64,000 nucleotides of DNA, taken from the NCBI RefSeq assembly GCF_024171605.1, contig NZ_JALKAA010000004.1, positions 308,080 through 372,079 on the forward strand. Reading direction: 5' to 3'. The notes under the pieces are model-generated. The model ran no database searches. It was not told the DNA's origin and saw only the letters and a program-made list of their open reading frames with translations. The DNA comes from Pontibacter sp. HSC-36F09. GTDB lineage: Bacteria > Bacteroidota > Bacteroidia > Cytophagales > Hymenobacteraceae. Both the position numbers and the translations under genes were made by a program. Position 1 is the stretch's first letter, and every line of letters starts with the position of its first letter. Positions 1 through 9,867 of this stretch are shown here, in pieces.

Positions 1-38
1 AGGGAGCGCAAGGTATAGAGGCCTTTTCGTTTTTTCAT
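1..38 (-). CDS. partial 5' end of a gene leaving the left edge
   Basis: On the minus strand an ATG at 36-38 opens a frame that runs to base 1 without a stop and reads MKKRKGLYTLRS. The Lys/Arg-rich start resembles the N-terminus of an exported protein and of the amylase just upstream (MKKRN). It begins about 20 bases after the amylase stop, so it may be the next gene of the starch operon. Only 12 residues are visible, so no function can be given. The octamer CTATACCT falls inside these codons. Confidence 0.4.
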   Translation of the reverse strand, partial: MKKRKGLYTLRS

Positions 39-57
39 AAACTCTTTTCGGGTTGGT

Positions 58-1644
58 TTATTTTCTAATGATAAGGGAACTGTACGGTGGTAGCTGCGCT
101 GTAGAACCATACAGTTTGGCAGCATTGTGCTGATGAATCAGCTGCTTGTGCTCCTGCAGACTGGCAGGTATAGTAACGCTCACTTCTTTGCTGGATAGGT
201 TGTGCAGTACCAGTACTGATTCATCACCCATGGTACGCACAAAGGCACTCACCGCCCGGTTGCTCAGGTTCACCGGTTCCAGTTTTCCTTGTGTCAGGGC
301 TTTGCTGCTGTTGCGCAGCTGGATGTAGGCTTTGTAGTGGTTGAGGAGCGAGTTCGGATCCTGTGCCTGCTGTGCCACTGGCTTCACATTCTGCTCGGTG
401 CTAAACTTCGGCGTTACCCAGGTGGTGCGGCAATCGTCGTTGGTTTTGGTGTCCCACAGGAAAGGCTCCCGGATCATCTCATCCGGCTTCTTGCCCTGCA
501 TCCCGATCTCCTCGCCATAGTACACGTATGGAGCGCCAGGTAATGTAAAGAGTAATGCCGCCGCTACTTTAGCTTTGTTCAAGTCGCCGTCCACTTCGCT
601 CATGATGCGGTTCTGGTCGTGGTTGCTCAGGATAGTGGCGTCCACAAAATTTGGATTCACCTGCTGATACGTGTTGATAATGCGGTCATGGTGGATGGCC
701 AGCGAATCGCCATTTCCAGTCTTCAGAGCATCAAGTATTTTCCAGCTCATCTCGAAGTTGAAGAGGGCCGGAAGGCCTTTGGTATAAGGGGCCACCACAT
801 CAGCCTCAGCCCATACTTCACCCACCAGGTATACGTCCGGCTTCACTTTTTGCATCTCGGCTCTGAACTCCTCCCAGAAAGCATGATTATCGGCTGGTCT
901 GTCATCCGGGAAAATGTGGCGGGCCGCATCCAAACGGAAACCATCCACACCCACTTCCTCGAGCCAGTAGCGACCTACTTTATATACCTCCTGCCGTACT
1001 TTCGGATTGTCGAAATTGAGGTCGGGCATGCCTCCCCAGAAGTAGCCGAAGTATTTGTAGTCGCTGCCTTTCACCTCATGCCAATGCTGGACGTTGTGGG
1101 AGTCATCGCCAGTCGTTTTGCCCTCGCCTTTGGTCTGCGGATCGTCTTTGTGCGCCCACACATAGTAGTCGCGGTAAGGACTTTTCTCGTCTTTGGCCGC
1201 CTCCAAAAACCAGGGATGCTGGTTGCTGGAGTGGTTCACCACCAGGTCGATCACCACTTTGATGTTGCGTTTGTGCGCCTCCTCCACAAAGGTCTTAAAA
1301 TCCTCCATTGTGCCGTAGTCGGGGTGAATGCCGGTATAGTCGTTCACGTCGTATTTGTGGTAAGAAGGAGAGGGGCTCATCGGCATCAGCCAGACGCCTT
1401 CTATACCTAGCTCATCCAGATAATCAAGCTTCGAAGTCATGCCTTTGATATCGCCTATGCCGTCGTTGTCGGAGTCGCAGAAAGACTGCACAAAGATCTC
1501 GTAACTCACACTGTGCGGCCACTCACTGGCCTTGGCTTCTGACTTAATCCCGACTTCACTGCCGAGTACTGTAGGTGCACTGCATCCCGTCGCCAGGTAT
1601 AGCGCAGTTATAAGCAGGAGGTGATGCAGGTTTCGTTTTTTCAT
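58..1644 (-). CDS. GH13 alpha-amylase family lipoprotein
   Basis: Surface or periplasmic glycoside hydrolase of family 13, expected to cut alpha-1,4 glucans or maltodextrins. The N-terminus is a lipoprotein signal with lipobox LATGC (Cys21). A Ca-binding type loop DSDNDGIGD lies at residues 57-65. The retaining triad is complete: nucleophile Asp239 in GFRLDAARH, acid/base Glu276 in GEVW, and Asp343 in LSNHDQNR. The 528-residue length fits a GH13 (beta/alpha)8 barrel plus a short C-terminal beta domain. It follows SusC, SusD and SusE on the same strand and fills the SusG-like slot. A terminator-like hairpin at 1737-1771 separates it from SusE, so its expression may be partly independent. Exact specificity (amylase, neopullulanase or oligo-1,6-glucosidase) cannot be read by eye. 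Confidence 0.9.
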   Translation of the reverse strand: MKKRNLHHLLLITALYLATGCSAPTVLGSEVGIKSEAKASEWPHSVSYEIFVQSFCDSDNDGIGDIKGMTSKLDYLDELGIEGVWLMPMSPSPSYHKYDVNDYTGIHPDYGTMEDFKTFVEEAHKRNIKVVIDLVVNHSSNQHPWFLEAAKDEKSPYRDYYVWAHKDDPQTKGEGKTTGDDSHNVQHWHEVKGSDYKYFGYFWGGMPDLNFDNPKVRQEVYKVGRYWLEEVGVDGFRLDAARHIFPDDRPADNHAFWEEFRAEMQKVKPDVYLVGEVWAEADVVAPYTKGLPALFNFEMSWKILDALKTGNGDSLAIHHDRIINTYQQVNPNFVDATILSNHDQNRIMSEVDGDLNKAKVAAALLFTLPGAPYVYYGEEIGMQGKKPDEMIREPFLWDTKTNDDCRTTWVTPKFSTEQNVKPVAQQAQDPNSLLNHYKAYIQLRNSSKALTQGKLEPVNLSNRAVSAFVRTMGDESVLVLHNLSSKEVSVTIPASLQEHKQLIHQHNAAKLYGSTAQLPPYSSLIIRK

Positions 1645-1736
1645 GGTTGTTTATGTGTACCCATTCCCACCAGTGTAGCTAGGCTCGTGGGAGTGGCTTG
1701 GGTTTAGAATACGGATGATCAAGTGGGCTTAACATA

Positions 1737-1771
1737 GAAAACCCGACAGAGCGGAGCTGCCTGTCGGGTTT
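1737..1771 (-). terminator. hairpin terminator or attenuator after susE
   Basis: AACCCGACAG and CTGTCGGGTT form a 10-bp stem followed, in the minus direction, by a short T run. It lies between SusE and the amylase, so it may set the ratio of binding proteins to enzyme. Confidence 0.65.
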
Positions 1772-1836
1772 GCTAGGATTAAAGTAGCTGTTCGCAGCAG
1801 GATACTTTTGTAAAGTCTGGGTGCGAGTGTAGCATC

Positions 1837-2892
1837 TTAAAGCTTGGTCAGTGTATAGGTATAGTTACCTGGGTTGGCCAGATTCAACACCACTTCGTAC
1901 CGACCCGCCTCTGTTATTTTGATGTTGGAACCGCCATATTCCAGGCTGGCATCGGCATTGTCGTCACCTAAGTTAATGTCCCATTTGTCATTGGCTCTGA
2001 ACTTGATCTCTCCAACAGACAATTGTAACGTGGCCTTCCATACCTGAGCAGTCGCATCGTAAGTCATGTCCTGATCGTTATCCCAGCTGCCGGTGGCGTC
2101 ACCTATTACGCCCCATGTTGTCTTAATGGCCTCCCAGGTCAACTGGTTGGTGTTGGCTTTGAGCAGGTAGTAGCCTGCGCCGTCCACCTGCAGGTCGCTC
2201 CCTTTTGCAACCAGTGTACCTTTGTTGCCGCTGCTGGTGCCTCCAAAGTCGTTGTCCCAATTAGGTGCGGGGTTTATCTTGAAATTCGTCTTGTTATCAG
2301 GGAAGTTCACATAGCCTTCGTACACACCGTCGTCTTTAACAGATGACACTTTGGGTGCTTTGCCCGGGTCCCAGCCCTGGTGGCTGCCCGGCACCCACAG
2401 CGACACGTACTCAATGATGTCGAGAAATGGCGTCACTTTGAATGACACCACGTTGGAGTGAGTCGGTGTAACACTCTCTGCTACCGAGGATTTTACACGT
2501 ACCTGCATCGTGCCTTCGTTGTTCGGAGCCAGACCCAGCTGCGTAGCCAGGGTATTCAGCTCTGCCACAGTAAGGGTTTCGCTCAGCATACCCGCAGTAG
2601 TTTCTACTTCCCTGGCTTCCGCAAAATCGCCGCTTTCGGCAATAAACTGCAGGGTATAGGTAACAGCTGCCTGGAAACCGTAGTCAGCGGCGGTCCAGTT
2701 CAGGGTGATAGCGTCCTCTGCTTTGTTTTCAGCAGCCAGCTCCACACTGTTGGCTGTGGCAGCAAGGGTAGGGACGGCACCCGAACGCAGTACCAGTTGC
2801 TCTTCTTCTTTCTCACATGAGAACAGCACCAGCGACATCAGGCACAAGGTGAATAACTTATTTATCGTGCTTTTCATATTTGATGATTTCAA
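1837..2892 (-). CDS. SusE/SusF-like outer membrane starch-binding lipoprotein
   Basis: Lipoprotein with signal ending in LVLFSC, expected on the outer membrane where SusE-type proteins bind starch for the SusCD transporter. After the signal comes an Ig-like SusE N-terminal domain (about residues 40-155). It is followed by two beta-sandwich repeats that each carry an aromatic 'GSWDND' or 'SHQGWDPG' segment typical of starch-binding modules. A second ATG five codons in (MKSTINK) is an equally good start. It lies 61 bases downstream of susD. Assignment rests on position, lipobox and module layout. Confidence 0.85.
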   Translation of the reverse strand: MKSSNMKSTINKLFTLCLMSLVLFSCEKEEEQLVLRSGAVPTLAATANSVELAAENKAEDAITLNWTAADYGFQAAVTYTLQFIAESGDFAEAREVETTAGMLSETLTVAELNTLATQLGLAPNNEGTMQVRVKSSVAESVTPTHSNVVSFKVTPFLDIIEYVSLWVPGSHQGWDPGKAPKVSSVKDDGVYEGYVNFPDNKTNFKINPAPNWDNDFGGTSSGNKGTLVAKGSDLQVDGAGYYLLKANTNQLTWEAIKTTWGVIGDATGSWDNDQDMTYDATAQVWKATLQLSVGEIKFRANDKWDINLGDDNADASLEYGGSNIKITEAGRYEVVLNLANPGNYTYTLTKL

Positions 2893-2953
2893 AAAGTGAT
2901 TTACCTACCTGAAAGCCGACTGCTTGTGCAGCTAGCTTCCAGTATATTTCAGA

Positions 2954-4579
2954 TTATCGCGTATAGCCAGGATTTTGCGTCAGGTTCGGGTTGGCAGTCA
3001 GGTCTGTGGTTGGGATCGGGTAAAGTCTGCGGAATTCCTCCACACCTCTGCCCTCCGGATCACCGCCTTTCCACGGCCAAACATAGGTAGCTGATGTAAA
3101 CCTGTTGAAGCGGATCAGGTCCGTTCTGCGGTGGCCTTCCCATTTCAGCTCGCGAGCGCGCTCGTTAATGATGAAATCCAGCGTAAGCTGACCTTGGCTG
3201 ATTGCACCTCCGTTGTTACGCACGTTTCCGGCGGCATCGGTATAGGCGCGACGACGCAATTGGTTCACGTAGCCCAACGCGTCAGCAACAGAACCGCCTC
3301 CTCCACGCAGCACAGCCTCCGCATACATCAGGTACACGTCAGCCAGTCGAAACATCGGGAAATCTGTGTCCGGGTGGTTACCGCTTGGATCAGAACCTGC
3401 CTGACCCGCTCTGTTCACATTTTTGTATTTCGTGATCGGATAGCCTTCTGTAAAGGTGAAGATATCGCCAATCTCAAGGCTCTGTCCGTCGGTATGGAAC
3501 ATAGCGCGCTCATCCGGGGTTGCGTTGGTGCTCGGGAAAAGTTCCACAATGTTTTTGGTAGTGCGAAGACCACCCCAGCCACCGTTGATGCCAAAGGCGG
3601 CTGCGCTCATGCTGCCCCCAACCGGTGCGTGCACCAGGTAGGTCATACCGCCCCATGTAGTGGTGCGCATCCCGTCAAAGGTAATCGGGAAAATGATCTC
3701 GCTGGAGGTGTGGTTGTCTGCCAGGAATAAGTGGCCGTACTCTGCCTCCAACTGGAAGCGTCCTGAGTCGATCACCTTTTTAGAGTAGGTTACAGCTTCG
3801 GCATATTTGCCCTGGCCGGTGTATACCTCCGCGTTCAGGTATAGCTTGGCAAGCAGCGTCCAGGCGGCGGCCTTATCAGCTCTACCATATTCAAAGCCCG
3901 GCTCTCCCAGCTCATTTTCAATGGCCAGCAGTTCGCTCTCCACATAACTGAAAAGCTCGGCGCGCATCGTCTGCTCCGGTAAGAAAGAGCCTACCCGGTC
4001 TGTTTCCGTCACAAAAGGCACGTTGCCATACAGGTCGAGTGCATGCCAGTAGCTCAGTGCGCGCAGGAAGCGGGCCTCGGCACGGAAACGCTTGGCTTCC
4101 TCCAGGTTGGCGCCTGTGATGCCTCGCTCGCTCAGCAGGCCGTCCTGCGTTTCGCGGATGAACTCGTTTGTGAGCGATACCTGGTAGAAGATACGGTTGT
4201 AAAGCGCACGCAAAAATTCGTTGGCCGGAGTCCAGTCCATGTCATGCAGGTCGCGCAGGTTGCCGTCGTTCCAGGCAATGATCGCCTCGTCTGTCGACAG
4301 TTCCTGTGCCTGCCAGTACTGGCGCAGGTAGTTCGAAAAACCCTCGTCGATGCCACTGATGTCGGGGCGCCCGGCAGGACCCTGCTGGCCTGTCACGGCA
4401 TAGCCGGCGTACATTTTTGCCAGGATGGGCTTGTAGTTGGCGAAGTCGCGGTAAACATTGGCCGACACCACATCGTACTTCGGCTCTATGTCCAGATCGT
4501 GGTCGCAGGAGGCAGCGGACAGGGAAATAACGCCTGCCAGTGCTATGTTTCTTATATTTCTGAAATTCAGAGTTCTCAT
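2954..4579 (-). CDS. susD: SusD/RagB family nutrient-binding lipoprotein
   Basis: SusD-like surface lipoprotein that captures glycans and hands them to its SusC partner. The signal peptide ends in the lipobox LSAASC. The protein is 541 residues, normal for the family, with TPR-like helices and the typical C-terminal part in which 'FIINERARELKWEGHRRTDLIR' is replaced by a very similar stretch ending in RRTDL, followed by YPIPTTD and a terminal NPGY. It starts 12 bases after the susC stop, so the pair is cotranscribed and probably translationally linked. Starch as substrate is inferred from the neighbouring amylases. Confidence 0.95.
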   Translation of the reverse strand: MRTLNFRNIRNIALAGVISLSAASCDHDLDIEPKYDVVSANVYRDFANYKPILAKMYAGYAVTGQQGPAGRPDISGIDEGFSNYLRQYWQAQELSTDEAIIAWNDGNLRDLHDMDWTPANEFLRALYNRIFYQVSLTNEFIRETQDGLLSERGITGANLEEAKRFRAEARFLRALSYWHALDLYGNVPFVTETDRVGSFLPEQTMRAELFSYVESELLAIENELGEPGFEYGRADKAAAWTLLAKLYLNAEVYTGQGKYAEAVTYSKKVIDSGRFQLEAEYGHLFLADNHTSSEIIFPITFDGMRTTTWGGMTYLVHAPVGGSMSAAAFGINGGWGGLRTTKNIVELFPSTNATPDERAMFHTDGQSLEIGDIFTFTEGYPITKYKNVNRAGQAGSDPSGNHPDTDFPMFRLADVYLMYAEAVLRGGGGSVADALGYVNQLRRRAYTDAAGNVRNNGGAISQGQLTLDFIINERARELKWEGHRRTDLIRFNRFTSATYVWPWKGGDPEGRGVEEFRRLYPIPTTDLTANPNLTQNPGYTR

Positions 4580-4591
4580 AATAGGGACGAA

Positions 4592-7500
4592 TTAAAGATT
4601 AACTGTCAGACCTAAGGTGTACACCCGCGGCCTTGGGTAAAAGTTATTGTCTATACCGCTGGCAATCTCAGGATCAAGACCGTTGTATTTGGTGATTACA
4701 AACAGGTTCTGGATGTTGGCATTCAGGCGCAGGTTCGCTTTTTCGTTGAAGATGCTGCCCACATTGTAGCCAAAGTTGATGTTCTCCATTCGTAGGAACG
4801 AGGCGTTCTCCATGTAGTAGTCAGAGAACAGCTGGTAGTTCATGAAATTGGTCTCCAGCACGTTCGGCGATACGTTGGTGAGGTAACCCGGGAACATAAA
4901 GGAGCGGTAGGCGCCGTTATTTGAGTAAATGTTATTATACATATAGTTGCCCACGCTGCCACGCATCACAAAGCCAAAATCGAAGTTGCCATAGGTTAGG
5001 TTAGAGTTGAAGCCTAGGAAGAAATCCGGCTCTGGCTTCTTGTAGCGGTAGCGGTCAGCTTCACTGATCACACCATCCTCGTTCAGGTCGGCATACAGGC
5101 CTTCGATCGGTTTGCCCTGCTCGTCATACACTTGCTTGTATACATAGAACACATCCGGGGCGTAGCCAACCGTTCTGATCTGGATGTTGTTGCCCACGCC
5201 ACCGGCAATAGTGCCAACAGGGTAGCCTTCAAAGTTTGGATCTTCGACCTTGCTCAGATTCGTGATCTCACGCTTCTGGTACGTACCGTTAACGCCGATG
5301 CTCCAGGTCAGCTTTTCGTTGCTGATGGCCACGTAGTTCAGGGCTGCTTCCAGACCTCTTGTTTCCAGGTTGCCTACGTTTGTGATCAGTTCGTTCACCA
5401 GGTTGGTACCGGCAGGAACCGATACGAGGGCCAACAGGTCGCGGGTGTCTTTGAAGAAGTAATCGAGGCTACCGTTCACTTTGTTATTGGCAAAGCCAAA
5501 GTCTATACCTGCGTTATAGGTTGTCGTTTCCTCCCACTTAATACCAGCATCATAGCCCTCCGGACGGAGCAGGTTGTAGAACTGGTCGCCGAGCTGGTAT
5601 TGTGCTGTGTTGTCGCTTATTGTATAGCGTGCCAGGTACGGAAAGAAAGGACCGATGTCCTGCTGGCCTGTTACACCCACACCTAAACGGAGCTTCAATT
5701 CAGATACAGCCGGTGAGTTTCTCAGGAATGCCTCTTCGTTGATTCTCCAGGCCAGTGCCAGCGCCGGGAATGTACCCCATCTAACGTCATCACTAAAGCG
5801 TGATGTACCGTCACGGCGCACGGTGGCTGTCAGGATATAGCGGTCGAGGAGCACGTAGTTCAGTCGGCCAAAGTAAGAGCGCAGGCGGTAGAAGTCGTTT
5901 GTAGGAAGTCCTGGCTCCAGATCGCTCAGCGGTGTTCCCTCTGCGTTAGTTGGGATAAACTGCGGGCTCTCGTTCTCGAACTCCTGGAAGGAGTAACCGG
6001 CTGTTGCATCGACGCGGCTGTTAATGCCGGTCAGATCTTTCACGTAGTTCAGGTAGAAGTCAACCAGACTGTTTTTCTTCTCCTGCTCAAACTGGGTACT
6101 TCTGCCTTTGTTAGGCGCCTCGGGTGCAAAGGCGGCCGGGTATAAAGTGGTGCCGTTGCTGTTGGAGCGATCAAAACCCAGGTTGAGGTTGGCTCTCAGG
6201 TCAGGCAGGAAATGAAGCTTGTAGTCCAGCTGTACATTACCAATGTGGCGCTTTACTTCACCACGGTCGTCGCGCTGCTCCAGCATACTTACCGGGTTGC
6301 GGGTAGCCAGCGGATTGTAGCGACCGTTGGCGTCCAACCATTGGAAGTAGCCACCAAACTCGTCACTGCCAGACATCACAGGCTGTGTTGGGTCCATTGC
6401 CACAGCCGCCCCAATGGCGCCTACGTCAGCAAACTTGCTGTCGGTGATCGCTCCTTTGTAGTTCAGGTTTACGGTTAAGTGGTCGTCGAGGAAGCTCGGG
6501 TTCAGGTTGACTCCGATTGAGCCACGCTCAAAGTTACCGGTGCGCAATATACCGTCTTGGTTCAGGTAGCCCAGCGATACACGGTAGGGGAGTTTTCCCA
6601 CCGAGCCGCCTATGCTCAGGTTATTGTCCGTGGTGTAGGCTGTCTGAAAGATCTGGTCCTGCCAGTCGGTATTGTCGTTGCCGAGCAGTGCGATCTGCGA
6701 AGGAGTGCCCTGCTCGTTCACTACACTTCGGAACTCGTCAGCTCCTAGCACATCAACTGTTTTGCCCACTTTGGAGAGCGAGTGCTGTGTTGTAAAGGTT
6801 ACCGCGAGCTTCTGCCCGGCAGTGCCTTTTTTGGTCGTGATGATGATTACACCGTTGGAAGCGCGCGAACCGTAGATGGCAGTTGCCGAAGCGTCTTTCA
6901 GAATGTTGAAAGTCTCGATGTCATTCGGGTTGAGGAAGTTGAGCGGGTTTGCCGCACCTGATACACCTGAGTTATCGAGTGGCACACCGTCGATAACGAT
7001 GAGAGGATCGTTGCTGGCATTAAGAGAGCCACCACCACGGATGCGGATGCGGCTACCAGAGCCAGGCGCGCCACCGTTTGGTGTGATCTGCACACCGGCT
7101 ACCTTACCCTGGATCAACTGCTCTGGAGTAGTGATCTGGCCTTGCACAAAGTCTTCGGAGGAGATCGCTGTTACGGCGCCCGAAATGTCGGATTTACGCT
7201 GCGTACCATACCCAACCACTACCACTTCCTGCAGAGCGCGGGCGTCGGTGCGCATTGTAATGTTGAAGTCAGTCTGGCCACCGATGGCCACTTCCTGTGT
7301 GGCGTAACCAATGAAAGAGAACACCAGCGTACCGCCTTCAGAAGGGGCTGGCAGTGTAAACTCGCCATTGGCATTGGTAGCAGTACCGCGGGTAGTGCCT
7401 TTGAGTACAACCGTTACGCCTGGCAGTGCTTCGCCATTCTCGTCTAACACGCGGCCACTAACGGTTACATCCTGCTGTACCGCCGTGCGTGGTTTGGCTA

Positions 7501-7885
7501 CCACAGTTGTGGTGCTAGCTGCGGCAGGGCGTGCCTTCGAGATGATGTATACGCCCCTCACTTTTTTATAAGCCAGATTATTGCTGGCCAGCGTGGCACT
7601 CAGGAACTCATCCACGTTCTGCACGCCGCCTTTCGGCTCTGGCACAATCAGCTGCACGTCGTCGGCCAGACTGGCCTGGTAAGAGAACTGTATGCCGTGC
7701 GAGTTTTTGAGATCATTGAGCAAATCCTTGAGCGACTTGGCTGTCAGGGCCTGTCCGGAGGTGTGGTTTACTGCAAGGCTCGGACCAGGGCCCGGATAAC
7801 CCTGAGCGGTCCCCGGTACCTGAAAGCAGCACAGGGCTACTGCCAAACCAAAGGAACCTAGTCTCTTAGTAGATTTATTTGACAT
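4592..7885 (-). CDS. susC: SusC/RagA TonB-linked outer membrane transporter with STN domain
   Basis: TonB-dependent channel for starch oligosaccharides, 1097 residues. In order: signal peptide (about 1-28), an STN/FecA-type secretin domain (about 38-115, including HGIQFSYQASL), a carboxypeptidase-regulatory-like domain (about 138-215, VSGRVLDENGEALPGVTV), the plug (about 225-345, with the SusC signature GYGTQRKSDISGAV) and a 22-strand barrel ending in LGLTVNL. The STN domain is the part that signals to a FecR anti-sigma factor, and a FecR gene lies just upstream with only 16 bases between. The gene therefore encodes both transporter and sensor. SusD follows 12 bases later. Confidence 0.95.
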   Translation of the reverse strand: MSNKSTKRLGSFGLAVALCCFQVPGTAQGYPGPGPSLAVNHTSGQALTAKSLKDLLNDLKNSHGIQFSYQASLADDVQLIVPEPKGGVQNVDEFLSATLASNNLAYKKVRGVYIISKARPAAASTTTVVAKPRTAVQQDVTVSGRVLDENGEALPGVTVVLKGTTRGTATNANGEFTLPAPSEGGTLVFSFIGYATQEVAIGGQTDFNITMRTDARALQEVVVVGYGTQRKSDISGAVTAISSEDFVQGQITTPEQLIQGKVAGVQITPNGGAPGSGSRIRIRGGGSLNASNDPLIVIDGVPLDNSGVSGAANPLNFLNPNDIETFNILKDASATAIYGSRASNGVIIITTKKGTAGQKLAVTFTTQHSLSKVGKTVDVLGADEFRSVVNEQGTPSQIALLGNDNTDWQDQIFQTAYTTDNNLSIGGSVGKLPYRVSLGYLNQDGILRTGNFERGSIGVNLNPSFLDDHLTVNLNYKGAITDSKFADVGAIGAAVAMDPTQPVMSGSDEFGGYFQWLDANGRYNPLATRNPVSMLEQRDDRGEVKRHIGNVQLDYKLHFLPDLRANLNLGFDRSNSNGTTLYPAAFAPEAPNKGRSTQFEQEKKNSLVDFYLNYVKDLTGINSRVDATAGYSFQEFENESPQFIPTNAEGTPLSDLEPGLPTNDFYRLRSYFGRLNYVLLDRYILTATVRRDGTSRFSDDVRWGTFPALALAWRINEEAFLRNSPAVSELKLRLGVGVTGQQDIGPFFPYLARYTISDNTAQYQLGDQFYNLLRPEGYDAGIKWEETTTYNAGIDFGFANNKVNGSLDYFFKDTRDLLALVSVPAGTNLVNELITNVGNLETRGLEAALNYVAISNEKLTWSIGVNGTYQKREITNLSKVEDPNFEGYPVGTIAGGVGNNIQIRTVGYAPDVFYVYKQVYDEQGKPIEGLYADLNEDGVISEADRYRYKKPEPDFFLGFNSNLTYGNFDFGFVMRGSVGNYMYNNIYSNNGAYRSFMFPGYLTNVSPNVLETNFMNYQLFSDYYMENASFLRMENINFGYNVGSIFNEKANLRLNANIQNLFVITKYNGLDPEIASGIDNNFYPRPRVYTLGLTVNL

Positions 7886-7901
7886 AGATTATGAGGTTAA
7901 T

Positions 7902-8936
7902 TTATAGTGAGCTTATATATATAGTGTTCTCTTGTTGGGTGATCTTGAGTTCAAATGTCTCAGCTAGTGTGTTCAGAATGTCTTCGGGGTTTTTTACTTC
8001 CAGGAAGGCCGTGATGCGCTGCCCGGGAAGCTCTTTGCCACTGAATTCTACCTGATAGCCATACTGCTGCTCGATCAGCGTGCCTACTTCACGCAGTGTG
8101 TAATTGTCAAAATATACCTTGTTGTGCTGCCAGGCAGTATATAGTTCCGGGTCTACGCGACGGTGGCTAAGACCGCCTGCTGCAGACACTGTTATCAGAT
8201 CGCCGGGTTGCATTTCCATTTGTCTGGATGCACCGTTTTGTGTGGCGCTCAGCCTTACTTTGCCGCTCGCCAATACAACCCGGTCTTCCTGGCCTCGGTC
8301 GTATACGTTAAATTCCGTCCCCAGTACGTTTATTTTGGTGCCTTTGCTGGTTGTCACGATAAACTGCTGTCTGTTAGCCTGCTGTGTTACCGAGAAAAAA
8401 GCCTCGCCGCGCAATTGAACAGTTCTGGGCTCATTCTTTTCCCATTTTTCAGGAATAGTTATACTTGAATTGGCATTAAGTACTATTACGGATTTATCCG
8501 GAAGTTGGACAATGCGCTTCTCTCCGTAACCAGTGGCGTAGGTGACCGGCTCAGCACTTTGGCGGGTGAAAAGAAGGGCGGCTGAAGCTAACAACAGAGT
8601 GATGACGGCCGCCGCAGACGACCAGGTTTTGAGGGGATAGCCCCATAGCGAGAACACACGGCCACTATCCGGTCCGCGCTCCCGATCATGCTGCATCGCT
8701 TCCTGCAGTTGCTCCCACACCAGTTGTGCATCTTCGTCGAAGCTATGGTCATCAGCCTGTTCCTGCGACAGCAATAATACTAAATGACGCGCCTCCGCCA
8801 TTTCCTGCGCCCTGTCGGGGTATTGTTCAGCAAACTGCGACCAGTATAGCGTACTTTCCTGCGTAGGGTATTTGACCCACTGTATAAAGTCATGGTCGGC
8901 TGCCAGTTCAGCTGCAGTGGCTGTTGCGTAGTTCAT
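7902..8936 (-). CDS. FecR-family anti-sigma factor
   Basis: Inner-membrane anti-sigma factor expected to hold the adjacent ECF sigma factor until SusC signals. The N-terminal cytoplasmic segment is followed by one membrane helix (about residues 105-125, rich in Ala and Leu). A periplasmic FecR domain follows (VQLRGEAFFSVT and VNVLGTEFNVYDRG are typical), with a C-terminal DUF4974-like STN-binding part. I place the start at the ATG at 8936 (MNYATATAAE) because the 18 residues before it do not look like the family. The open frame extends up to 8990. It lies between sigma and SusC genes on the same strand. Confidence 0.92.
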   Translation of the reverse strand: MNYATATAAELAADHDFIQWVKYPTQESTLYWSQFAEQYPDRAQEMAEARHLVLLLSQEQADDHSFDEDAQLVWEQLQEAMQHDRERGPDSGRVFSLWGYPLKTWSSAAAVITLLLASAALLFTRQSAEPVTYATGYGEKRIVQLPDKSVIVLNANSSITIPEKWEKNEPRTVQLRGEAFFSVTQQANRQQFIVTTSKGTKINVLGTEFNVYDRGQEDRVVLASGKVRLSATQNGASRQMEMQPGDLITVSAAGGLSHRRVDPELYTAWQHNKVYFDNYTLREVGTLIEQQYGYQVEFSGKELPGQRITAFLEVKNPEDILNTLAETFELKITQQENTIYISSL

Positions 8937-9081
8937 GTAAGGCGTCTGTTTATTGGGCGGTTTTAGCGTATAGGCACACACTATAGACAATAGCCGGCAG
9001 GGTCAGAAATTATCCCTCCTTTTGGCTATAAAAAATTAAAATAATTTATAAAGTATTGTAAGTGAGTGGGATAATTTTCCC

Positions 9082-9657
9082 CTAATAGAAGAGCATAAAG
9101 AGCAGGAGGGCGCTGTTGTGGAGCAGCTGCTGTAAACGGGCGATGGCTTTGTAGGTCGTTTTGTACACCGAGTCCTGCCCGATGTCCATGATGGCGGCGA
9201 TTTCGTCGTACTTGAGGTTGGCGTAGTATTTCAGGAAGATGACTTCCCGTTGGCGGGCCGGAAGCTGCGAGAGTAGTTCTGAGATCCGCTGGCGCGTCAG
9301 CTCGGCCGTCTGCAACTGGATCATGGTCTGCTCGTGAGAATCCTCAAGCTCAAAGTGGTAATTTTCGGGCAATTCTTCATGCAGTTTAGCGCGATTTCCT
9401 TTTTTGATGAGCTCGTTGCGGATGGCTTTGAGCAGGTAATGCCGCACACTGGCAGGGGTGCCAACAGTGGTACGGCTCTTCCAAAGCGAAAAAAATACCT
9501 GTTGCAGACAATCGCGTATAAGTTCTTTGTCAGACGTGATCCGGTTGCCGTAGCGCAGCATGATGGGAGCAAAATGACGGTACAGTAGCGAAAAATCATC
9601 TTCGCTTCCTCCTTTAAACCTGCCCCAAACTTCCTGCTCGTCCATGCGCGATTGCAC
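9082..9657 (-). CDS. ECF RNA polymerase sigma-70 factor (Bacteroidota FecI type)
   Basis: Sigma factor of 191 residues with a region 2 (DFSLLYRHFAPIMLRYGNRI, DCLQQVFFSLW) and a region 4 helix-turn-helix (LPARQREVIFLKYY, KYDEIAAIMDI). It heads the sigma-FecR-SusC-SusD-SusE order and should switch the starch operon on when substrate occupies SusC. An ATG four codons in (MDEQEVW) is an alternative start. A 90-base gap to FecR holds no visible terminator. Confidence 0.92.
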   Translation of the reverse strand: MQSRMDEQEVWGRFKGGSEDDFSLLYRHFAPIMLRYGNRITSDKELIRDCLQQVFFSLWKSRTTVGTPASVRHYLLKAIRNELIKKGNRAKLHEELPENYHFELEDSHEQTMIQLQTAELTRQRISELLSQLPARQREVIFLKYYANLKYDEIAAIMDIGQDSVYKTTYKAIARLQQLLHNSALLLFMLFY

Positions 9658-9867
9658 CGTTTTCGAAACGGATTACAACAATTATATTAGAATTTAATCG
9701 GATATCATACCTTTAGGCTCTGAAAAATATACAATCGTATCTGGTGTTATAACATGTAACTGAGGATTTGGGCATATCTGCTCTGCCTGGCGCATGTTGT
9801 AATAGACAGAAGACTAGCCTGCTTGCTGCTGTGTACCCGAATACCTTTCATTCATAATTCCCCCTTT

